Below, piece by piece: positions 9,359-15,657 of a stretch of DNA of 47,608 nt. The stretch's first letter is position 1. Each line of letters begins with the position of its first letter. Origin of the DNA: Oscillospiraceae bacterium (GTDB lineage Bacteria > Bacillota > Clostridia > Oscillospirales > QAMX01); NCBI GenBank assembly GCA_015067715.1, contig SVLY01000017.1, forward strand, positions 1 to 47,608, in the 5' to 3' direction. The position numbers and the translations under genes were made by a program. The notes beneath the pieces are model-generated. The model was not told the origin of the DNA. It did not search any database and was given only the letters and a program-made list of their open reading frames with translations.

Positions 9359-10378
9359 TTATTTTCCAAATATGTCAACAAGCTTTACTCCAAGCTTCCA
9401 CAGTGGAAAACATTTTCCACAAAGCCATACAATAGTGCGAACTTTCAAAGAATACGTTTCAACATCTTTCCTTACCAGGCATTCGTTCGACTTTATTATC
9501 CTTTTTGCCGCATCTACAAATTCCTTGTAATCATTCTCACGTTTCTGAAGGCACACTCTAAAAAGCGCGCCATGAGTCACATACGCTGCACGGGCTTTAA
9601 TATATTCCCGTAACGTCTCATAAGTAATTTTCGGCTCATCGGCAATATACCCCCACAGACGAGAATTAGCTACTCCACCAAACATAGATTTTTCATTCTT
9701 TTTTTTGTTTCTGTACGTGGCCAATATACTGTTTTCATTCTGCCTGTACATATATAGCGCTTTGGGGATAACAACCATTTTCTCTATTCCGTGGATATAG
9801 TCCCAATTGAATCTCAAATCTTCACACATGAAGCAATCCGGATTATATAGATTATGAATAAGTTCCCTACGATAAAGTTTATTCCATACACTTTGGCCAG
9901 TCCATGTTGTATTTCTTATCTCTGGCGCTACCGTAATCACACTCAAACATCCTTCAAACGAATCCACGACAACATATGACTCTTCTGTTATCTCGCTTAC
10001 AGCGAGTTTGCATTTATCAACACAGTATTCACAAGCTGCCATGTCTGCATTCGTATTCTCGATGGCTTTAATCAACTCAGCAAACATCACAGGTGAAATA
10101 ACATCATCACTATCAACAAACCCTATGTATGCACCATTTGCCTCTGCTAATCCACGGTTTCTTGCAGCAATTAGTCCATGATTGTTTTGATGTATAACTC
10201 TTATACGTACATCCGCCTTAGCGTAATCGTCACATATTTGGGGACACGAATCGGTTGATCCATCGTCTACAACAAGTATCTCCAAACACGGGTATGTACT
10301 GGCAAGGACGCTATCCAGGCATTCTCTGAGATATTTTTCAACATTGTACACCGGAATAATAACACTTAGCAATTCCAT
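9359..10378 (-). CDS. Glycosyltransferase family 2 (D)
   Basis: A 339-residue GT2 enzyme. The ORF can be opened at a GTG at 10399, but the ATG at 10378 is better: GGCGGAG lies seven bases before it, and the protein then starts directly with MELLSVIIPVYNVEKYLREC. Motifs are VDDGSTDSCP near 37-46, AARNRGLAEANG near 71-82, VDSDD at 88-92 and CEDLRFNWDYIHG near 180. The C-terminal third is basic and contains a hydrophobic stretch (KVRTIVWLCGKCF) that may rest on the membrane. AT-rich. Donor and acceptor unknown. Confidence 0.86.
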   Translation of the reverse strand: MELLSVIIPVYNVEKYLRECLDSVLASTYPCLEILVVDDGSTDSCPQICDDYAKADVRIRVIHQNNHGLIAARNRGLAEANGAYIGFVDSDDVISPVMFAELIKAIENTNADMAACEYCVDKCKLAVSEITEESYVVVDSFEGCLSVITVAPEIRNTTWTGQSVWNKLYRRELIHNLYNPDCFMCEDLRFNWDYIHGIEKMVVIPKALYMYRQNENSILATYRNKKKNEKSMFGGVANSRLWGYIADEPKITYETLREYIKARAAYVTHGALFRVCLQKRENDYKEFVDAAKRIIKSNECLVRKDVETYSLKVRTIVWLCGKCFPLWKLGVKLVDIFGK

Positions 10379-10392
10379 ATACTCACTCCGCC

Positions 10393-11211
10393 TCACCACT
10401 GTCGAACTGTCTTTTTATGGAACTTCATATACAACCGCTGTGGCATTATACCCTTAACAAAATGCTTCAAAAAGTCAATCACTACATATCCGTACATATA
10501 CCAAGGGAAGCCAAACAGCTTAAACCCGACATAAGTCACGTATACTCCGTTCATTCTTGACTTCAGCCCTCTACGCGATGTCGCTTCCTGATCATCCCGC
10601 ATCTTATACAAAGGTTCAGATAAATTATAACCAGCGTAACCTTTAGAATAAAGCTTATACCAGAGATTTACATCTTCAAAACGAAGCATACGTTTGTCTT
10701 CAGTATACCCACCTACAGCCACATAAGCTTCTCTTCTGATCATGCACGGGGCATGACAATGAACCGGGCTGTGCTTGATAAAGTCTTTACGGGTAGGTGC
10801 TTCAATTTGATAACTTCTTCCCCAATCTCCGTTTTCATCAAAGAAAATCATCGGCGTACTGACAATGGAATATTCCGGGTGTTCATCAAGAAAAACAACT
10901 TCTTTTTCCAAGCGTGTAGGAAGCGAAACATCATCACCGTCCATACGGGCAACATAATCTCCGGTTGCCGCTGCAAGACATCGGTTCAGTGTATAGTTCA
11001 ATCCTTTATTAACATTGTTTTTCAGCAAAACGATCTTTTCCGGATACAACCGCAAATAACTCTCCGCAATTTCGTAGGTATTGTCGGTTGAACCATCCTC
11101 ACACAGTATCAGTTGCCAGTCAGAATAAGTCTGATTGATAATAGAATCAATTGCTTCTGACAGTGTGTCCGCACAATTGTATATCCCCATAATTATTGAG
11201 ACTCTTGCCAT
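10393..11211 (-). CDS. Glycosyltransferase family 2 (E)
   Basis: A 272-residue GT2 enzyme of a different subtype from its neighbours: ARVSIIMGIYNCADTLSEAI, CEDGSTDNTYE near 37-47, NKGLNYTLNRCL near 68-79 and RMDGDD at 89-94. The later RFEDVNLWYKLYSKGYAGYN is typical of amylovoran AmsE/WbbD-like or beta-1,3-galactosyl transferase groups in O-antigen clusters. Its length and the hydrophobic C-terminus (FPWYMYGYVVIDFLKHFV) agree with those relatives. It overlaps nothing and sits 14 bases before gene D. The precise linkage is not readable. Confidence 0.86.
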   Translation of the reverse strand: MARVSIIMGIYNCADTLSEAIDSIINQTYSDWQLILCEDGSTDNTYEIAESYLRLYPEKIVLLKNNVNKGLNYTLNRCLAAATGDYVARMDGDDVSLPTRLEKEVVFLDEHPEYSIVSTPMIFFDENGDWGRSYQIEAPTRKDFIKHSPVHCHAPCMIRREAYVAVGGYTEDKRMLRFEDVNLWYKLYSKGYAGYNLSEPLYKMRDDQEATSRRGLKSRMNGVYVTYVGFKLFGFPWYMYGYVVIDFLKHFVKGIMPQRLYMKFHKKTVRQW

Positions 11212-11220
11212 AGTATTACC

Positions 11221-12294
11221 TCACAACGAAACCCGTGATCTGAGAAGGTTAATGATTTTAAGTAATACGGTCAGGAAAAAAGCCATTTTATGTTTGCACA
11301 GAAAGAAAAACAGCTTCCATTTTACTCCGCATGCTGATGTGTCCAGTTGAGCAAACGATTTCTTATACAGCGGTTTCTCCAATATAGATCTGATACGCTT
11401 CACAGTATTACGTAAACTGCCGGGGCAAGCAACTTCGTTCAAGCCAAGACCAATCATACCACACGAAACGCGATTGAGAAAGAGCTGACGATACTCATCC
11501 CTTTTCTCACTACCTTCCACGTATTCCGCTATATAAGCGTACATAACATCCCACTTATCAGATAGTCCGGACTTATATGTCTGCGTAATAGATTTATCAT
11601 TTGTCTTCCTGTAGTGATAAAAACAATAATCAATATAACTTATACGACAATTATCTAAGGCATACAGGTTAAATATCGTATCCTCTGACGTTCCCACAAC
11701 CCGTTCGCTTACTATTCTTCCACTTCTCGCTGTTTCAGTTTTATATAGTTTCATACAAACCGAGGATAGCCGGTCCACAAACTGTGGGGTAGCAAGGTCA
11801 TTCTCTTTTAGTCCGACAATCCTGCTGTGAACCCGACTTTCCGACAAATCATAATCGTAGGAAAAAGAATTCTCAAACAGATGTGTTTCCATACTGCTTG
11901 ACCCATATTCCCGTACATACCCAAACATCACGCAATCGGAATTGCTATTCAACGCAACAGAAACACAACATTCAACGGTATTATGATCAATCCAATCATC
12001 ACTGTCAACAAACATCACATAAGACCCGGAAGCCCGTTCCAATCCCACTTTTCTCACATGAGAAAGACCACCGTTTTTCTTATGTATTACTTCAATTCGA
12101 TTGTCTCTCGTCTTCCAGTTATCACACATTGACGGACAACTATCCGGACTCTCATCATCAACCAAGATTATCTCAAGATTAGGGTATGTTTGCGATACTA
12201 TACTTTGTACACACTGGTTCAAATATGGCTCCGTACCATACACAGGAACAATAACTGAAACCAAAGGAAATCCTGCAGGTTTCTTATTTGCCAC
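11221..12294 (-). CDS. Glycosyltransferase family 2 (F)
   Basis: A 357-residue GT2 enzyme with start GTG at 12294, preceded by GGGAGGTG. After a short basic tail comes LVSVIVPVYGTEPYLNQCV, then VDDESPDSCPSMC near 45-57, NGGLSHVRKVGL near 74-85 and VDSDD at 96-100. TSEDTIFNLYALD near 210 supplies the acidic pair. It belongs to the same broad NGGLS-type subgroup as transferase B. It is the first transferase after the polymerase gene, 16 bases downstream. AT-rich, unlike the polymerase. Donor and acceptor unknown. Confidence 0.86.
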   Translation of the reverse strand: MANKKPAGFPLVSVIVPVYGTEPYLNQCVQSIVSQTYPNLEIILVDDESPDSCPSMCDNWKTRDNRIEVIHKKNGGLSHVRKVGLERASGSYVMFVDSDDWIDHNTVECCVSVALNSNSDCVMFGYVREYGSSSMETHLFENSFSYDYDLSESRVHSRIVGLKENDLATPQFVDRLSSVCMKLYKTETARSGRIVSERVVGTSEDTIFNLYALDNCRISYIDYCFYHYRKTNDKSITQTYKSGLSDKWDVMYAYIAEYVEGSEKRDEYRQLFLNRVSCGMIGLGLNEVACPGSLRNTVKRIRSILEKPLYKKSFAQLDTSACGVKWKLFFFLCKHKMAFFLTVLLKIINLLRSRVSL

Positions 12295-12310
12295 CTTCGC
12301 TCACACCTCC

Positions 12311-13429
12311 CTAAAACAAAGTTTTCACAAACTCGATAAGTCCGATGCCCGTATGGGCCTCGGAAAAGCCGCGGATATCGTACAAAAAGAACCCCAGATA
12401 ACACACTGCCGCAAGGGCGGAGACGTATTTTACGGCGCGGTGGGAGAAGAGTTTGTCCAGCATCCAGGGCAGGGCCACCATGGCGCCGATTTCGAAATAG
12501 TAGGCGCAGCGGCCAAAGAGGTTGGCGGCGCTGACAAGGCCAAGGCTCATGACCAGAAGGCTTAAAATGCTCATGTTTATCATAAGGCAGTGCCTGGGCT
12601 CCATGAGCGGCCAAAGCCTGCGGCGGAAGACGAAGGCGATCACCGGCGGAACGGAAAACACCGCCACACGGAAGATATTTATGCTGTTATTGTCGAAGAC
12701 CTCTTCCTCGGCGATGTGCTTGCCAAAATCCTCTGCCCGGTCCAGAAACATGGTGATGGTCTCTTCAAAGGTGAACAGCACCAGCACCGTTGCGGCAACC
12801 GTGAGATAGGTGACGGCCGTCCAGGGCTTTTGCAAAAACAGGGGCAGGATCACGAAAACCAGGGAGTAGGTGTGGAACAGGGCGGCCAGCAGGACCACAA
12901 GGTAAAAGCCCACCCATTTTCGCTTTAACAGCAGGGGCACGGAATAGGTAAGAATTGCCATGCCGATGCACTGCTTTGTGGCCGCAAAACAGAAAACGTA
13001 GAGTCCCAGGCAGAAAAACATGAGCACGCTGAAGATAAAATTCTCGCTGTACCGCCGCAAAAACCGCAGGAAGCTGAACATACAGAACAGTGCCACAACG
13101 AGAAAAAAGACGTGGTAATTGTCGCTCAGGTGATGGCGGAAAAAGCTCTGGAAGATATAGTAGGCCGGGTTGCCCAAAAGGTTCGGCTGACCCTTGATAT
13201 ATTCCATGGGCAGCGGCGCGTTGCGAAAGCCGTTGATATAGGCCGTTGTGTCGTTATAGCTTGTGCGCAGGCCGCAGGCAAAGCCCAGAATCACCACCAT
13301 GGCGATAAAAAACAGGTTCAGCCGCACCCGGCGTGTCCTGTTTTCGCCGATCCGGTTTTTGGGGAAGTATTTTTCGCTGAGAAACGCCAGCGTCAGGGAA
13401 ACTGCAAGCAGACAGAGCAGCATTTTCAT
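12311..13429 (-). CDS. EpsG/Wzy-like polysaccharide polymerase
   Basis: A 372-residue integral membrane protein with about ten hydrophobic segments. The EpsG-family hallmark is near residue 55: GLRTSYNDTTAYINGF, an Arg followed by a D-T-x-x-Y segment. Such proteins polymerise flipped repeat units outside the membrane (Wzy role) or take part in exopolysaccharide synthesis. It is the first gene after the promoter at 13497-13525, so it heads the operon that runs to the left end of the window. It is GC-rich like the chromosome to the right, while the following gene is AT-rich. Ligase function cannot be excluded, but the single flippase and single such protein favour polymerase. Confidence 0.8.
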   Translation of the reverse strand: MKMLLCLLAVSLTLAFLSEKYFPKNRIGENRTRRVRLNLFFIAMVVILGFACGLRTSYNDTTAYINGFRNAPLPMEYIKGQPNLLGNPAYYIFQSFFRHHLSDNYHVFFLVVALFCMFSFLRFLRRYSENFIFSVLMFFCLGLYVFCFAATKQCIGMAILTYSVPLLLKRKWVGFYLVVLLAALFHTYSLVFVILPLFLQKPWTAVTYLTVAATVLVLFTFEETITMFLDRAEDFGKHIAEEEVFDNNSINIFRVAVFSVPPVIAFVFRRRLWPLMEPRHCLMINMSILSLLVMSLGLVSAANLFGRCAYYFEIGAMVALPWMLDKLFSHRAVKYVSALAAVCYLGFFLYDIRGFSEAHTGIGLIEFVKTLF

Positions 13430-13496
13430 GCGGTATTCTTTTCCCCCTTTTCACCCGGACTTTTCTCAAAAGGGTACACTCACCCTTATACATCAT

Positions 13497-13525
13497 ATTA
13501 TAGTACATTGCAGGCAAAAAGTAAA
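13497..13525 (-). promoter_or_regulatory. Promoter of the polysaccharide operon
   Basis: On the minus strand TTTACT (13520-13525) and TATAAT (13497-13502) are separated by 17 bases. The -10 box is perfect. Transcription would start near 13490 and give a leader of about 60 bases before the polymerase ATG at 13429. The RNase J terminator lies upstream, so the operon needs its own promoter. The -35 box is inside an 11-bp inverted repeat (see next entry). Confidence 0.7.
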
Positions 13526-13550
13526 CCGCATTTCAGAAAAAATGCGGTTT
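13523..13550. repeat. 11-bp inverted repeat overlapping the -35 box
   Basis: AAACCGCATTT (13523-13533) and AAATGCGGTTT (13540-13550) form a perfect inverted repeat with a six-base centre. Three bases of its left arm belong to the -35 box of the polysaccharide promoter. As RNA it would be a hairpin but no clean U-run follows on either strand, so I read it as an operator candidate rather than a terminator. The regulator is unknown. Confidence 0.55.
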
Positions 13551-13570
13551 GTGGGTCGAGCTGGGTTGAT

Positions 13571-13655
13571 ACGTGGGGAAGAATCCCCCCTACCCCCCTT
13601 TAGGCAAGGGGGGCTTATGGTGCCAAAGGCAGCCTCCGCCTCATTCGCCCTCAGG
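13571..13655. repeat. Candidate dispersed intergenic repeat with C/G-rich hairpin
   Basis: Non-coding stretch with CCCCCCTT (13593-13600) and AAGGGGGG (13606-13613) as a perfect hairpin around TAGGC, flanked by purine-rich and pyrimidine-rich tracts. The unused minus-strand frame would read SPPCLKGGRGDSS, a phrase familiar from spurious proteins over short intergenic repeats of many bacteria. Only one copy is in this window, so the repeat nature is inferred from memory of such elements. Confidence 0.4.
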
Positions 13656-13698
13656 TAAATAAAAACCACCGGCACTTAGCCGGTGGCTTTTATTTACC
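13654..13698 (-). terminator. Intrinsic terminator of rnj
   Basis: A near-perfect inverted repeat of about 20 bp: GGTAAATAAAA then CCACCGGC (13666-13673), loop ACTTA, GCCGGTGG (13679-13686), then TTTTATTTACC. On the minus strand the GC stem is followed by TTTTTATTTA. The stem includes the last codons and stop of the RNase J gene. The outer A/T arms make it symmetrical, so it could stop transcription from both sides. Confidence 0.85.
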
Positions 13699-15361
13699 AT
13701 TCCACTTCCAGCAAAATGGGAAGGATCATGGGCGAGCGTTTTGTCTGACGGGTTATGAAGTTTGCAAGCTGGCTTCGGATCTCTGCGCGGACGGTCATCC
13801 AGTCCGGGGTGCCGGCGCGGCGGCAGTCTTCCACGGCGTCGATGGCGACCTCTTTCATGCGGACGATGAGCTCTTCCGCGTCCTTGGCGTAGATAAAGCC
13901 ACGGGTGACGATCTCCGGGCCGGAGATTATGGATGCGTCCACCTCGTCCAGGGCAAAGCTGACGATGATGATACCGTCCTGGGAGAGGTGCTTTCTGTCC
14001 CGGAGCACGACGCTGCCCACGTCGCCCACGCCAAGACCGTCTACGAGCACCTTGCCCGAGGGCACCGTGCCCCCAAGCTTGCCAACACCCTCCCGGGATA
14101 TCTCAAGGATGCGGCCTATCTCGGAAACGAAGACGTTGTTTTCCGGAATGCCCATGGCCATGCCAAGCTCTGCGTGGGCGGCAAGGTGGCGGTATTCGCC
14201 GTGGACGGGCATGAAGTTCCGGGGCTTGGTGAGGGCGAGCATGAGCTTGAGCTCCTCGCGGCAGGCGTGGCCGGAAACGTGGACCTCTGCCAGCCGCTCG
14301 TAGACCACCTCCGCGCCCTTGCGGAAGAGCTCGTTCACAAGGCGGTACACCGGCTTTTCGTTGCCGGGGATGGGGTTGGCCGAGAGTATGACCAGGTCGC
14401 CCTCGCCTATCTTCACCTGCTTGTGAGTGTCGAAAGCCATGCGGTAGAGGGCGCTCATCTCTTCGCCCTGGCTGCCGGTGGTTATGATGCACACCTTTTT
14501 CCGGGGATAGTTTTTGACGTCGGTTATATCAATGAGCGCGTCGTGGGGAATGTCGATATACCCAAGCTCAAGGCCGATACTGAGGATGTTCTCCATGCTC
14601 CGGCCGGAAACGGCGATCTTTCGGTTGGCCTCCACGGCGGCGTTCATCACCTGCTGCATACGGTGGACGTTGGAGGCAAAGGACGCCACGATAATGCGCT
14701 TTTGACTGTCCTTGAATATTTCGCGGAAGCGCTCGCCAACACTGCTCTCGGACATGGCCATGCCGCCGCGTTCGGCGTTGGTGGAGTCGCTGAGCAAAAG
14801 GGTGACACCCTCTTTTCCCAGCTGACCCAGGCGGGTTAAGTCGATCATCTCACCTGCAACGGGCATGGAGTCTATTTTGAAGTCGCCGGTGTGGACGATG
14901 GTTCCAAAGGGCGATTTTATCGCCAGAGCGCAGGCGTCGGCGATGGAGTGGTTCACGTTTATGAACTCCACGGAAAAACAGCCCGCCTCAACAACGTCCC
15001 CGGGCTCGACCACGTTCAGGTCAACGGGGTTGTCGGGCTTTTTCTCGCTGAGCTTGTGCTCAACAAGGGCGGCGGTGAGCCGTGTGGCGTAAACCGGAGC
15101 GCAGATCTCGTTGAGCAAAAAGGGCACCGCGCCGATATGGTCCTCGTGACCGTGGGTGAGGAAGATACCCTTTACTTTTTTCTTGTTGGCTACGATGTAT
15201 GAAAAATCCGGAATTACCAGATCTATGCCGAACATATCGTCGTCCGGAAAGGCAACACCCACGTCCACGATGATCATATCCGAGCCAAGCTCGATAACGG
15301 TGATGTTCTTTCCGATCTCCAAAAGACCGCCAAGAGGAATGATTTTTAATTTTTGTGCCAT
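13694..15361 (-). CDS. rnj: Ribonuclease J
   Basis: Zinc-dependent endo- and 5'-3' exoribonuclease central to mRNA decay and rRNA maturation in Gram-positive bacteria. The 555-residue length is normal. The metallo-beta-lactamase core opens with KIIPLGGLLEIGKN, and the metal motif HGHEDH is at residues 70-75. The beta-CASP region follows (SDSTNAERGG near 193, ASNVHRMQQ near 230, TTGSQGEEMSAL near 285, PVHGEYRHLAAHAE near 365). The C-terminal domain is complete. ATG at 15361 has an AAAGGATAACA site in front. It is monocistronic between its own promoter region and a strong terminator, and its roughly 215-base leader is unusually structured. Confidence 0.96.
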   Translation of the reverse strand: MAQKLKIIPLGGLLEIGKNITVIELGSDMIIVDVGVAFPDDDMFGIDLVIPDFSYIVANKKKVKGIFLTHGHEDHIGAVPFLLNEICAPVYATRLTAALVEHKLSEKKPDNPVDLNVVEPGDVVEAGCFSVEFINVNHSIADACALAIKSPFGTIVHTGDFKIDSMPVAGEMIDLTRLGQLGKEGVTLLLSDSTNAERGGMAMSESSVGERFREIFKDSQKRIIVASFASNVHRMQQVMNAAVEANRKIAVSGRSMENILSIGLELGYIDIPHDALIDITDVKNYPRKKVCIITTGSQGEEMSALYRMAFDTHKQVKIGEGDLVILSANPIPGNEKPVYRLVNELFRKGAEVVYERLAEVHVSGHACREELKLMLALTKPRNFMPVHGEYRHLAAHAELGMAMGIPENNVFVSEIGRILEISREGVGKLGGTVPSGKVLVDGLGVGDVGSVVLRDRKHLSQDGIIIVSFALDEVDASIISGPEIVTRGFIYAKDAEELIVRMKEVAIDAVEDCRRAGTPDWMTVRAEIRSQLANFITRQTKRSPMILPILLEVEW

Positions 15362-15394
15362 TTGTTATCCTTTCTTATAAAAAATACACACAGG

Positions 15395-15418
15395 AAAAAA
15401 CAGGGAAGGCTCCTCCCC
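15395..15418 (-). terminator. Terminator-like hairpin in the rnj leader
   Basis: On the minus strand GGGGAG (complement of 15413-15418), loop GAGC, CTTCCC (complement of 15403-15408), then TG and six T. It ends 34 bases before the RNase J start. As placed it would end transcription before rnj unless another fold prevents it. One G-U pair is present in the stem. Confidence 0.55.
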
Positions 15419-15572
15419 TTTTTTCCGATCCTTTTGCCCTTTTTGGGGTACAGTTTCCCCTTGGTTAGACAAAAAGGGCAAAACGCTTATTCCAAATAGC
15501 TCTGCCGCGCCTCGACCCGGCAGATATCTATGTACAAGCCCGGGACACTCCGTCCGGGCTTTAAAAACCAAC
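15395..15572 (-). ncRNA. Candidate structured leader RNA or small RNA upstream of rnj
   Basis: The rnj leader contains four hairpins in series on the minus strand. P1: arms 15536-15543 and 15554-15561. P2: arms 15501-15507 and 15518-15524, extended by ATAG/CTAT. P3: a perfect 13-bp stem, 15432-15444 with 15471-15483, enclosing a small GGGG/CCCC hairpin. P4: 15403-15408 with 15413-15418, followed by six U residues. No ORF with a start and ribosome binding site fits inside. It may be an attenuator that controls RNase J, or an independent RNA of about 180 bases ending at P4. I do not recognise it as a known RNA family. Confidence 0.6.
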
Positions 15573-15578
15573 AGGGTT

Positions 15579-15607
15579 ATTATATCATTTTCTTTACCGG
15601 ATGTAAA
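15579..15607 (-). promoter_or_regulatory. Promoter of the rnj leader
   Basis: Minus strand TTTACA (15602-15607), 17-base spacer, TATAAT (15579-15584). Five of six and six of six matches to the housekeeping sigma consensus. Predicted start near 15572, which places all four leader hairpins in the transcript. Confidence 0.8.
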
Positions 15608-15657
15608 GCGACCTGACCGTGGCAAAGTTCACAAATCGCATCCGTTTTTTCTCCGCG

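Noticed and set aside
15536-15561. AAGCCCGG hairpin read as a plus-strand terminator
   Set aside because: No plus-strand gene ends there and the following TTTAAAAA is a poor U-run; it is better explained as leader hairpin P1.
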